64,000 nt of DNA from JACCQS01 sp963766765. GTDB taxonomy: Bacteria > Actinomycetota > Actinomycetes > Mycobacteriales > Geodermatophilaceae. A program made the position numbers and the translations under genes. The DNA is taken from assembly GCA_963766765.1 (NCBI GenBank), contig CAVYBR010000005.1:233455-297454 (forward strand). Direction: 5' to 3'. The notes beneath the pieces are model-generated. The model was not told the DNA's origin and did not search any database. It worked only from the letters and a program-made list of their open reading frames with translations. Shown one piece after another: positions 8,500-20,080 of the stretch. Position 1 is the first letter of the stretch. The number at the start of each line of letters is the position of its first letter.

Positions 8500-9363
8500 C
8501 TAGGTTTCTGCTGCCTCGACTGCTGGCCGTCGCTGCAGCAGGATGACCGCGGTCACGACGGCTGCAGCGCCCAATAGTTGAAGTGCGCTGAGTTGGTCGC
8601 TGAACAACGTCACGCCGATGAGCACCGTGGAAACCGGCTCGGCGCAGGAAATGATGGATGCGGACGCGGCGCCGATCAGGCGCAGGCCGGCGAAGAAAGC
8701 GGTGAGCGCAACTGCAGTGGCGAGCAGTCCCATGACACCGGCCCAAAGCCACCCGGCCGGGTCGAAATCGAGCGTCGGACCGCCGGAGAGCAGATTGAAC
8801 ACGAGGTAGCTCGCTCCTGCACCGGTGCAGACGAACGCGCTCAACTGGATTCGGTCGAATGACTCGTCCACGCCTGCACCCACGAGGATGTAGGTCGCGT
8901 ACGCAACGGCTGTTCCCAGACCCAGTGCGAGCCCGACGGGATGTAGTTCAGCCGAACCGGTGCCGGACAGCACCACGGCGACGCCGGCCAGCGCCAGGGC
9001 CAGGGCGAGCACCCGTCCCGGCCTCGCCCGCTCTTTGCCCCGTACCAGCAGGACGACGAAGACGATGACCGGGAATGTGTAGAGCAACAGGGTCGTCAGG
9101 CTGGGCCCGTTGTAGGGAAGCGCGGCGAAGTACAGCCCGGACTGGGTGGCGTAGCCGATCGCACCCAGGGCCAGCCCGATGACGGCGAGTCTCGCGTTCA
9201 GCAGCAAGGGCCGCCGGATCGCCACGACCGCCCACAGGGCGACTGCCGCCACCACGAAGCGGATGAGCATCAGCTCGGGCAGGCCAACGCCGGCGTCGTA
9301 GGCGGCGTTCCCCAGAAAGGGCAGCAGGGAAAATGCCAATGCCGAGACCAGGCACAGCACCAC
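8500..9363 (-). CDS. EamA/DMT-family transporter
   Basis: A 287-residue membrane protein with about ten hydrophobic segments arranged as two five-helix halves, the layout of drug/metabolite transporters of the EamA type. The second half carries LGLGTAVAYATYILVGAG, and the C-terminus SCAEPVSTVLIGVTLFSDQLSALQLLG is the usual EamA signature (EP...a..g). It probably exports or imports a small metabolite; substrate unknown. The start is a GTG (GTG GTG CTG), as no ATG is in place. A TAGGCT box on the minus strand at about 9412-9407 could be its promoter. It is divergent from mshC. Confidence 0.85.
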   Translation of the reverse strand: MVLCLVSALAFSLLPFLGNAAYDAGVGLPELMLIRFVVAAVALWAVVAIRRPLLLNARLAVIGLALGAIGYATQSGLYFAALPYNGPSLTTLLLYTFPVIVFVVLLVRGKERARPGRVLALALALAGVAVVLSGTGSAELHPVGLALGLGTAVAYATYILVGAGVDESFDRIQLSAFVCTGAGASYLVFNLLSGGPTLDFDPAGWLWAGVMGLLATAVALTAFFAGLRLIGAASASIISCAEPVSTVLIGVTLFSDQLSALQLLGAAAVVTAVILLQRRPAVEAAET

Positions 9364-9502
9364 GCCGTGGACCTGCTCCCGTGCGCCATTCGTGGTTATC
9401 GGTCGAGCCTATTCACGTCCCAGATGGCCGGGCGAGCTGGTGCAGAGTCCACCCCGAGAGGCCGGCGCACGGGCCTGGCACAAGCGCGTCACTACGGCGA
9501 AC

Positions 9503-9508
9503 TAACCT
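9503..9508 (+). promoter_or_regulatory. -10 box TAACCT of mshC
   Basis: TAACCT is followed by 6 nt and then ATG 9515. Confidence 0.5.
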
Positions 9509-9514
9509 CGCTGC

Positions 9515-10750
9515 ATGCGTCCATGGCCAGGCCCTGCGGTTCCGCGCTTACCCGGCGCGGGGCAGGCGCTGAGGCTGTACGACACCGCGACCCGGGAGGT
9601 GCGCCCGACCGCCCCGGGACGGATCGCTCGGATGTATGTCTGTGGGATCACGCCCTACGACGCCACTCACCTGGGGCACGCCGCGACCTACCTCGCCTTC
9701 GACCTGGTTCACCGGGTGTGGCTCGACGCGGGACATGAGGTCGCCTTCGTCGAGAACGTGACCGATGTCGACGATCCACTCCTGGAGCGGGCGATCCGGG
9801 ACGGCGATGACTGGATCGTCCTCGGCATGCGCGAGACGGCGTTGTTCCGCGAGGACATGACTGCGCTGCGCGTACTGCCACCCCGCGACTTCGTGGGCGC
9901 GGTCGAGTCGATCCCTGCAATAGCGCAGTTGGTCGACAAACTGCTCACCGCGGACCATGCCTACGTACTGGATGACGGCACAGGGGACATCTACCAAGAT
10001 GTCAGTCAGGCGCCGCGCTTCGGCTACGAGTCGGGTTACGACCAGGAAACCATGGTGCGCCTGTCGGCCGAGCGTGGCGGTGACCCTGACCGCCCCGGCA
10101 AGCGAAACCCGCTGGATCCGATCGTCTGGCGGGGCGCTCGTGAGGGCGAGCCGTCGTGGGATGGTCCGCGTGGGCCGGGTCGACCTGGTTGGCACATCGA
10201 GTGCGCAGAGATCATTCTCGACCGACTTGGTGACGGTATCGACGTGCAGGGCGGCGGCAGCGACCTCGTGTTTCCCCATCACGAGATGACGGCTCTCCAC
10301 GCCGAGACGCTCACCGGGTCCTGGCCATTGGCCCGGCATTACGCCCACGCCGGGATGATCGGGCTGGACGGGGAGAAGATGAGCAAGAGCCGTGGGAATC
10401 TCGTCTTCGTCTCGCGACTACGCGGAGATGGGGTGGACCCCATGGCCATCCGGCTGGCTCTGCTGTCCGGTCACTACCGCGCGGACCGGGCATGGGGGCC
10501 CGAGTTGCTGAGCCGGGCGCAGGAACGCCTGGCTGCATGGCGGCATGCGGTGTCCCTTCCCACCGGACCGGCGGCCGACGGCCTGCTCGCGTCATTGCGG
10601 AGACAGCTGTCCGATGATCTGGACACACCCCACGCACTTGCCGCGGTCGACCGCTGGGCTGCCATGGCTGCCCGCCGCGAGGGGTCTGACCCAGACGCGC
10701 CGAGTGCGGTCTCGTCCATGGTCGACGCACTGCTCGGCGTTCGGCTCTGA
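9515..10750 (+). CDS. mshC: Cysteine:GlcN-Ins ligase, mycothiol synthesis
   Basis: A 411-residue ligase that joins cysteine to 1-D-myo-inosityl-2-amino-2-deoxy-glucopyranoside using ATP, the third step of mycothiol synthesis in the cytosol. It descends from cysteinyl-tRNA synthetase: Cys43 (YVCGITPYD) is a zinc ligand, HLGH at 52-55 is the HIGH motif and KMSKS is at 288-292. The anticodon-binding domain of true CysRS is missing, and the length matches MshC. It follows the phosphatase/DUF3090/SCO1664 set as in M. tuberculosis Rv2130c. It shows that the organism uses mycothiol as its thiol buffer. Confidence 0.95.
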   Translation: MRPWPGPAVPRLPGAGQALRLYDTATREVRPTAPGRIARMYVCGITPYDATHLGHAATYLAFDLVHRVWLDAGHEVAFVENVTDVDDPLLERAIRDGDDWIVLGMRETALFREDMTALRVLPPRDFVGAVESIPAIAQLVDKLLTADHAYVLDDGTGDIYQDVSQAPRFGYESGYDQETMVRLSAERGGDPDRPGKRNPLDPIVWRGAREGEPSWDGPRGPGRPGWHIECAEIILDRLGDGIDVQGGGSDLVFPHHEMTALHAETLTGSWPLARHYAHAGMIGLDGEKMSKSRGNLVFVSRLRGDGVDPMAIRLALLSGHYRADRAWGPELLSRAQERLAAWRHAVSLPTGPAADGLLASLRRQLSDDLDTPHALAAVDRWAAMAARREGSDPDAPSAVSSMVDALLGVRL

Positions 10751-10755
10751 CCTCG

Positions 10756-11742
10756 ATGACCGCAAGCTTCTCGCTGCGTACCCGGGCGGTGCGCGAGGCC
10801 GCCGAGCAAACGCTTGCTGCTGCCGCCATGCGATCGAGCGACAGTGCGGGCCGGGCTCGTGCCGAGGAGCCGGACGAGTTCCGGACCGCGTTCGAACGCG
10901 ATCGGGACCGGATCCTGTTCACCAAGGCCTTTCGTCGGCTCAAGCACAAGACGCAGGTCTTCCTCAACCCCGAGGGTGACCACTTCGTCACGCGGTTGAC
11001 GCACACGCTGCAGGTCACCCAGGTCGCCCGCTCGCTGGCCGCGGCGCTCGGGGTGAACGAAGACCTGGCGGAGGCGATCGCCCTCGGCCATGACGTGGGG
11101 CATTCGCCGTTCGGACACATCGGGGAGGACGCCTTGTCGCCCTACGTCGAGGGCGGTTGGCATCATGCCGCGCAGAGTGTCCGGATTTTCGAAGTGCTCG
11201 AGGACAGCAATCTCAGCGTGGAAGTCCTGGACGGCATCCGTGCGCACTCCTGGAAGATCTCCCCGCCGCCGGGGACAGCTGAGGGAATGTGCGTGCGCTA
11301 CGCCGACCGGATCGCCTACCTGTCGCACGACGCGCTCGACGCGGTACGCGCAGGCTTGCTCACCGAAGATGACTTCCCCGACGACGTACGGGCTCGCTTC
11401 GGCCATCCCGGCTCGGAAATGGTCGGCTCGATGATCGATGCGGTGGTGGCCAACAGTGTGCTGGGCGACTCCGTCACGATGTCGGCTCCGGACCTTGCCG
11501 TCATGTCTGATTTCCGCAACTTCATGTTCGAACGCGTCTACTTCAGCGATCACCACCTCGATCACAAGGCCAAGGCGATCACCATCATCCGCGACCTGGT
11601 CGAACTCCATCACGCCAAGCCTGACCTGATGCCGGCCACCTACCGCGACCACGGGACCGACACCCTGAGCCAGGCGGTCGACTACGTGGCAGGGATGACT
11701 GATCGGTTCGCCACCGCAGCCCACGACCGCCTGTTCGGCTGA
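10756..11742 (+). CDS. HD-domain dGTP triphosphohydrolase-like protein
   Basis: A 328-residue protein with the HD metal site at His83 (RLTHTLQV), His112-Asp113 (LGHDVGHSPFGH) and a later Asp in the segment about 190-200 (CVRYADRIAYLSHD). The start RDRILFTKAFRRLKHKTQVF matches deoxyguanosinetriphosphate triphosphohydrolase-like proteins, which remove triphosphate from dNTPs. Actinobacterial members usually exceed 400 residues; this one is at the short end and ends soon after the HD core. It starts 5 nt after mshC, so the two genes are probably cotranscribed. It converges with a PAC2 gene. Confidence 0.85.
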   Translation: MTASFSLRTRAVREAAEQTLAAAAMRSSDSAGRARAEEPDEFRTAFERDRDRILFTKAFRRLKHKTQVFLNPEGDHFVTRLTHTLQVTQVARSLAAALGVNEDLAEAIALGHDVGHSPFGHIGEDALSPYVEGGWHHAAQSVRIFEVLEDSNLSVEVLDGIRAHSWKISPPPGTAEGMCVRYADRIAYLSHDALDAVRAGLLTEDDFPDDVRARFGHPGSEMVGSMIDAVVANSVLGDSVTMSAPDLAVMSDFRNFMFERVYFSDHHLDHKAKAITIIRDLVELHHAKPDLMPATYRDHGTDTLSQAVDYVAGMTDRFATAAHDRLFG

Positions 11743-11789
11743 CCCTCAGACGACGCGGCGCTGGGCGTGCCTTCGTCGGGGGCAGCGGG

Positions 11790-12638
11790 CTAGAGCTGCC
11801 GACCGCGCCGACGGAGATAACGCTCGAAGTCCTTCGCAATGGCATCTCCGCTTGCCTGGGAAAGGTCGATCTGGGTGGCCTTCTCCTCCAGCGCCCGGAC
11901 GTACTCGATGACCTCCTCGTCCTCGCTGGCCATCTCACTGACCGTTCGTACCCACTCCTCGCCCTGTTCGGGCAGCGCGCCGAGGGGTACGCGAACTTCC
12001 AAGACCTCTTCGACGCGTTGCAACAAAGCGACTGTCGCTTTGGGTGCTGGTGGCTGAGAGACATAGTGCGGCACTGCGGCCCAGAACGAGACGGCCGGGA
12101 GACCGGCTTGGACACAAGCATTCTGGAACACCCCGACGATTCCGGTCGGGCCCTCATAGCGAGACGTCTCCAGACCCCAGCGTGCGGCGGACTCTGCGTC
12201 GTAGGACGTTCCAGTGACCGGGACGGGCAGGGTGTGGGGCGTGTCGGCCAGGAGCGCGCCGAGCGAGACGACAGTGCTGACGTCCAGTTCCCTGCAGAGC
12301 TCGATGAGTTCCTCACAGAACCCGCGCCAGCGCATGTTGGGCTCGATACCGCGCAGCAGCACGACATCCCTGGCCGAACCCGGCGGCCGGGCAACCGAGA
12401 TGCGAGTCGTGGGCCACTCGATCCGCCGGCTGACCCCGTCCACATGAGTGACGGTGGGGCGGTTGACCTGGAAGTCGTAGTAGTCGTCGGGATCCAGCGC
12501 CGCCAGGGGAGTGGCGTCCCAGATCAGCTCGAGATGCTCGACAGCTCCGGTCGCTGCGTCCCCGGCGTCGTTCCAGCCTTCGAAAGCAGCCACGACCACA
12601 GGGTCGGTGAGCTTGGGCAAGGAGTCGAAGACTGTCAC
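11790..12638 (-). CDS. PAC2 family protein
   Basis: A 282-residue protein of the PAC2 (proteasome assembly chaperone 2-like) family, similar to Rv2125. The start VVVAAFEGWNDAGDAATGA and DDYYDFQVNRPTV are typical. In actinobacteria PAC2 proteins form trimers; a chaperone role for the proteasome has been proposed but is not established, and the nearby Pup-proteasome locus makes the idea attractive. The GTG start at 12638 has TAGGCT on the minus strand 6 nt upstream. It is divergent from metH with only 82 bp between the starts. Confidence 0.88.
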   Translation of the reverse strand: MTVFDSLPKLTDPVVVAAFEGWNDAGDAATGAVEHLELIWDATPLAALDPDDYYDFQVNRPTVTHVDGVSRRIEWPTTRISVARPPGSARDVVLLRGIEPNMRWRGFCEELIELCRELDVSTVVSLGALLADTPHTLPVPVTGTSYDAESAARWGLETSRYEGPTGIVGVFQNACVQAGLPAVSFWAAVPHYVSQPPAPKATVALLQRVEEVLEVRVPLGALPEQGEEWVRTVSEMASEDEEVIEYVRALEEKATQIDLSQASGDAIAKDFERYLRRRGRQL

Positions 12639-12644
12639 CGGCCA

Positions 12645-12650
12645 AGCCTA
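12645..12650 (-). promoter_or_regulatory. -10 box TAGGCT of the PAC2 gene
   Basis: On the minus strand TAGGCT is followed by 6 nt and then GTG 12638. Confidence 0.5.
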
Positions 12651-12708
12651 CGTCGCCCTCCCCGTCACCACCCAGACGCAGGAACACGACTCGTCCACAA
12701 CCGGTGGG

Positions 12709-12714
12709 TAGCCT
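12709..12714 (+). promoter_or_regulatory. -10 box TAGCCT of metH
   Basis: TAGCCT is followed by 6 nt and then GTG 12721. The 82-bp divergent gap leaves no room for a cobalamin riboswitch. Confidence 0.5.
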
Positions 12715-12720
12715 TGTCAC

Positions 12721-16265
<3,545 letters not shown>

Positions 16266-16269
<4 letters not shown>

Positions 16270-17027
16270 GGGCAGCAAGCCCTGGCGGATTGCCAGCAAA
16301 CCGCCACACGTCGCTCCCTGCAGCCGTCCTCTTCGACCTCGACGGGACGCTGCTGGACAGCGAACCCCTGTGGTTCGAAGCGGAGCGACGGTTGGTCGGG
16401 GAGTACGGCGTTGCCTGGGGGCCGGTCGAGGGTCAGCAGCTCGTCGGCTGGTCACTCTGGGACAGCGCGACATTCCTGCGTGATCAGGTCGGCGTCGATC
16501 TGCCCCAGGAGGCGATCATCGAGCGACTGCAGTCCCAGGTCGTCGCCGGGGTCAGCCAGGGCCCACCCTGGCGGCCGGGAGCGCTGGAACTGCTCGCGGA
16601 GGTACAGGCCGCCGGAGTGCCGACCGGTCTGGTCACCATGTCCTACCGGCAGATGACCGATGCGGTGGTCGCCGCGTTACCGGAGGGGGCCTTCGACACG
16701 GTGGTCAGCGGCGACCAGGTCCGCCGGGGCAAGCCCTATCCCGACCCGTACTTGTTGGCGGCCGAGCGCCTCGGCGTCGCCGCAGCCGACTGCGTGGCGA
16801 TCGAGGACTCCGCGACGGGGGCGACCTCGGCGCGAGCAGCCGGTTGCGCCGTCCTGGTGGTCCCGGCCGCCGTTGCAGTCGCCCCCATGAGCGGAGTGAC
16901 GTTCGGGCAGAGCCTGACCGGCATGTCCTTGGCCGATCTCGCGGACCTATTCGCAGAGCACCGTGCGGCGCTGGCTCAGTCCGGTTCCGCAGCTGGATCG
17001 TCCACCGGAATAGCCGTCTCCGGATAG
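16266..17027 (+). CDS. HAD-superfamily phosphatase, beta-phosphoglucomutase-like
   Basis: A 253-residue HAD hydrolase. FDLDGTLLDSEPLW (about residues 23-36) holds the nucleophile Asp and the acid/base Asp; the threonine of motif II lies in GLVTMSYRQM; Lys in RRGKPYPDPYLLA is motif III; and AIEDSATG is motif IV. The helical cap between motifs I and II places it in subfamily IA, with sugar-phosphate phosphatases and beta-phosphoglucomutases. The ATG overlaps the metH stop (ATGA), as in M. tuberculosis where a HAD gene is found beside metH. The last 52 bp overlap the end of the convergent nuclease gene. Confidence 0.87.
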
Positions 17028-17917
17028 GGCGGCGGGGTGCCGCCCCAGGCCGGACACAGGGCGTGGTAGTCGCACCACTTGCACAGGCGGCTGGGACTGG
17101 GCTGGAACTCCTTCTTGTCGATGCTTGCCTGGATCGCGTCCCAGATCGCCCGCAGGGTGCGCTCGAAGCGATCGAGCTCCTCGGCTTCCGGCGCGTAGCT
17201 CAGCATGTCTTTGTCGCCGAGGTAGAGCAGCCGCAGTTGGCGCGGGACCACGCCGTGAGTCCGGTAGAGCACCAACGCATAGAACTTCATCTGGAACAGG
17301 GCCTTGGCCTCGTATGCCTCGCGCGGGGTGACGCCGGTCTTGTAGTCAACGACGCGGAGGTCGCCGTCGGCGGTGGCATCGAGCCGGTCGATTATCCCGC
17401 GCAGGACCGGACCGTCGCCGAGGTCGAATTCGACCATGAGCTCGCGTCCCACCGGCTGGATCCGGGTCGGATCCTCGAGGGCGAAGTAGGAGTCGAGCAG
17501 ATCGCCCGCGGTGCTCAGCCAGCCGGCGATGACGTCTGCATCCGTGACGGGCTCGACGTCGGGAACGTCTAAGGGCAGCGAAGGGTCCTGCGGCGGCACC
17601 GCCGCCGCCGCGCGATCGCGGAGTTCGGTGACGATCTGGACCAGTTCGGGCTCTACCTCGACCAGTCTGGCCCACTCGGCTTCGAGCATGGCCTTGGCTG
17701 CCGCGGCCGTCCGACCCGCCGCCGGCACGTCGTACAAGCGCTCCAGGACCGCGTGCACGAGTGTCCCTCGGGCTGCGGCAGCTCCGGGACGCTGCGGAAG
17801 CCGGTCGATCGTGCGCAGGCGATAGAGCAGCGGGCAGGCTTTGAAGTCCGCGGCTCGTGACGGCGAGAGCGACCGAGTCCGCGACTCGGCGGTGAACGGG
17901 GCTGTCTCGGTGGTCAC
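16976..17917 (-). CDS. RecB-family (Cas4-like) PD-(D/E)XK exonuclease with Fe-S cysteines
   Basis: A 313-residue nuclease similar to Rv2119. SLSPSRAADFKACPLLYRLR at the N-terminus carries the first cysteine; GTLVHAVLERLY is the first conserved helix; VEFDLGDGPVLRGIIDRLD and VVDYKTG form the PD-(D/E)XK core; and CKWCDYHALCP at about 281-291 supplies three more cysteines, giving the four-cysteine iron-sulfur pattern of AddB/Cas4-type nucleases. No cas genes are near, so it is a stand-alone DNA-processing enzyme of unknown pathway. The GTG start has TAGTCT 6 nt upstream. Its 3' end overlaps the HAD gene by 52 bp. Confidence 0.87.
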   Translation of the reverse strand: MTTETAPFTAESRTRSLSPSRAADFKACPLLYRLRTIDRLPQRPGAAAARGTLVHAVLERLYDVPAAGRTAAAAKAMLEAEWARLVEVEPELVQIVTELRDRAAAAVPPQDPSLPLDVPDVEPVTDADVIAGWLSTAGDLLDSYFALEDPTRIQPVGRELMVEFDLGDGPVLRGIIDRLDATADGDLRVVDYKTGVTPREAYEAKALFQMKFYALVLYRTHGVVPRQLRLLYLGDKDMLSYAPEAEELDRFERTLRAIWDAIQASIDKKEFQPSPSRLCKWCDYHALCPAWGGTPPPYPETAIPVDDPAAEPD

Positions 17918-17923
17918 AATCGA

Positions 17924-17929
17924 AGACTA
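17924..17929 (-). promoter_or_regulatory. -10 box TAGTCT of the RecB-type nuclease
   Basis: On the minus strand TAGTCT is followed by 6 nt and then GTG 17917. Confidence 0.5.
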
Positions 17930-17979
17930 GGTGTGGCCGCCGACATTCGGCTGGAGCAAACGCAGGCAGGATCGCTCCG

Positions 17980-17985
17980 TACCAT
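17980..17985 (+). promoter_or_regulatory. -10 box TACCAT of trmI
   Basis: TACCAT is followed by 7 nt and then GTG 17993; this decides against the earlier in-frame start at 17933. Confidence 0.45.
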
Positions 17986-17992
17986 CGGCCCG

Positions 17993-18931
17993 GTGTCTGA
18001 ACCCCCAGCATCATCGGCCCCGGAGCCGAGCAACAACCGACGACACTTCGCGGTGGGGGATCGGGTTCAGCTGACCGATCCCAAGGGCCGCCTGCACACG
18101 GTCGTGCTCGAGGCCGGAAAGTCCTTCCACACCCACCGCGGAGCCATCTCTCACGACGACCTCATCGGCCGGGACGAGGGCCGGGTCGTGATGTCGACCT
18201 CGGGGACCGGCTATCTGGCCCTGCGGCCGTTGCTGGCTGACTACGTCATGTCGATGCCCCGCGGAGCCCAGGTCATCTATCCCAAGGACGCCGCGCAGAT
18301 CCTGATGATGGGTGACATCCACCCCGGCGCCCGGGTGCTCGAGGCGGGCGTGGGTTCCGGGGCGCTGACGTGCTCGCTGCTGCGCGCTGTCGGACCGACA
18401 GGGACAGTGATCTCGTACGAACGGCGTGCCGAGTTCGCTGAGGTGGCCCGCGAGAACGTTGCTCGCTTCTTCGGTGAGCTTCCGCCGTATTGGGAACTGC
18501 GCCACGGTGATCTCGTCGACATCGCCACTGCCGACGAGCCGGACGTTGACCGGGTGGTGCTGGACATGCTGGAGCCCTGGCAGGTCCTGCCGGCCATCGG
18601 AACAGTCCTGCGGCCCGGCGGCGTGCTGATCGGATATGTGGCCACCGTGACCCAGCTGTCGACGCTGGTCGAGGCGATCCGGGCGGACGGCTCGTACGCC
18701 GAACCGGCCGCCAGTGAGACGCTGGTACGCGGCTGGAATGTCGTCGGACTCGCCGTGCGTCCGGAGCATCGCATGGTCGGGCACACCGCATTCCTGGTCA
18801 TCGCCCGTCGACTCGCTGCCGGCACCATCCTGCCGACGAGGCAGCGCCGGGCCAGCGGGGCCAACCGGGCCCGTACGGAGGAGGAGCAGCGCAGGGCGGC
18901 CGAGACCCGGACTGCTCCAATCAACGAGTGA
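17993..18931 (+). CDS. trmI: tRNA (adenine-58-N1)-methyltransferase TrmI
   Basis: A 312-residue methyltransferase that makes m1A58 in the T-loop of tRNAs (Rv2118c-like). The N-terminal beta domain (FAVGDRVQLTDPKGRLHTVV) is followed by YPKDAAQILMMGDIHPGARVLEAGVGSGALT, which contains the TrmI hallmark and the SAM motif I (about residues 100-118); VVLDMLEPW is motif IV. The frame stays open to GTG 17933, but the promoter box and the start of similarity favour GTG 17993. The last 30 residues are basic and polar. The end overlaps the convergent oxidoreductase gene by 11 bp. It lies just before the proteasome ATPase, as in mycobacteria. Confidence 0.93.
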   Translation: MSEPPASSAPEPSNNRRHFAVGDRVQLTDPKGRLHTVVLEAGKSFHTHRGAISHDDLIGRDEGRVVMSTSGTGYLALRPLLADYVMSMPRGAQVIYPKDAAQILMMGDIHPGARVLEAGVGSGALTCSLLRAVGPTGTVISYERRAEFAEVARENVARFFGELPPYWELRHGDLVDIATADEPDVDRVVLDMLEPWQVLPAIGTVLRPGGVLIGYVATVTQLSTLVEAIRADGSYAEPAASETLVRGWNVVGLAVRPEHRMVGHTAFLVIARRLAAGTILPTRQRRASGANRARTEEEQRRAAETRTAPINE

Positions 18932-19925
18932 TCCTCGGTAGCACGTCGCGGCCGAAGGTCTCGATCCACTCCTGCTGATTTCGGCCGACGTTGTGCAGAT
19001 AGACCCGATCGAAGCCGAGGTCGACGAACTTCTGGATGTAGGCACGGTGCTCGTCCGGGTCGGCTGAAATGACCATCCGGCCCTCGAAGTCCTCTGCCCG
19101 TACCAGGGCAGCCATCTGTTCGAAGTCCAGCGGCGACCGGATGTCGGCCTTGGGGAACTTCATCCCGCCGTTCGGCCACTCGGTCAGTGCGTTGGTGAGG
19201 GCTTGCTCGTCGGTGTCGGCCCAACTCATGTGCAGCTGAAGGACCTTGGGCATCGAGTTCGGATCCTTACCGGCTTCCTTGGCCCCTTCTGCAAACTTCG
19301 CGAACAGACCTTCGATCTTCTCCAGTGGCGCGCCGACGGTGATGATGCCGTCGGCGAACTTCCCGGTCTTCTTGGCGTTGATCGGCCCGGCCGTGGCGAC
19401 CAGGATCGGCGGTGCCTTGGCCGGCATGGTCCATAGCCGGGTCGTCTCCATCTTGAAGAACTCGCCGTCATGTTTGGTGTCCTTGCCTGCAGCAGAGGCG
19501 GCGAACAGTTTGTTGATCAACTCGATTGCCTCGAACATCCGGCGCGAACGCTCGCCGGCCTCGGGCCAGTAGCCGGCGATCACGTGCTCGTTGAGTGCTT
19601 CCCCCGAGCCGACCCCCAGCCACGACCGCCCCGGATACATCGACTCCAGAGTCGCGGCAGCCTGAGCGATCAACGCGGGGTGGAAGCGGAACGAGGGGCA
19701 GGTCACTCCTGGACCGAGATCGCCTGCGGTTCGCTCTCCGATGGCCGCGAGAACCGACCACACAAACGAAGCTTGACCCTGCTGGGGTACCCATGGCTGG
19801 AAGTGATCGGCAGCCATGCAGCCGGAGAATCCGTGCTCCTCGGCCAGTGCCGTCAACGCGACGGCCTCCGCCGGTGGGAACTGTTCCAGCATCGCTGCGT
19901 ATCCGAACGTCAGATCGGCTGACAT
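18921..19925 (-). CDS. F420-dependent LLM oxidoreductase, G6PDH-like family
   Basis: A 334-residue luciferase-fold oxidoreductase of the group named F420-dependent, G6PDH family (TIGR03557-like). Signatures are FGYAAMLEQFPP, GFSGCMAADHFQPWVPQQGQ, LGVGSGEALNEHV and the C-terminal DLGFDRVYLHNVGRNQQ. The F420-dependent glucose-6-phosphate dehydrogenase is in this family, but other members act on different substrates, so the call stops at family level. ATG 19925 is preferred to 19946 because similarity begins at MSADLTFGY and GGAGGTGG lies upstream of it. It is divergent from the proteasome ATPase gene. Confidence 0.85.
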   Translation of the reverse strand: MSADLTFGYAAMLEQFPPAEAVALTALAEEHGFSGCMAADHFQPWVPQQGQASFVWSVLAAIGERTAGDLGPGVTCPSFRFHPALIAQAAATLESMYPGRSWLGVGSGEALNEHVIAGYWPEAGERSRRMFEAIELINKLFAASAAGKDTKHDGEFFKMETTRLWTMPAKAPPILVATAGPINAKKTGKFADGIITVGAPLEKIEGLFAKFAEGAKEAGKDPNSMPKVLQLHMSWADTDEQALTNALTEWPNGGMKFPKADIRSPLDFEQMAALVRAEDFEGRMVISADPDEHRAYIQKFVDLGFDRVYLHNVGRNQQEWIETFGRDVLPRITR

Positions 19926-20080
19926 GAGACCTCTGGCCACCTCCATAGAAGCTGAATCCTCCGCGCGTCACAGTTCCGCAACACAATCCGTGTATACCCT
20001 GACTTCTCGGCTGGTTAGTCAGGAGCCGGGGTGGCCAAGATGGACATCGGCGCGTTAGAACCTGGGTGGAGGTGACAGCC

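Noticed and set aside
12639..12720. Possible cobalamin riboswitch upstream of metH
   Set aside because: The divergent gap is only 82 bp, no B12-box-like sequence is seen, and metH appears leaderless.
16976..17917. Cas4-type nuclease as a sign of a CRISPR-Cas system
   Set aside because: No cas genes or arrays are in the window and the same gene is found beside trmI in M. tuberculosis (Rv2119).
17924..17992. GTG 17933 as the start of trmI
   Set aside because: The extra 20 residues do not look conserved, and a -10 box lies between this codon and GTG 17993.
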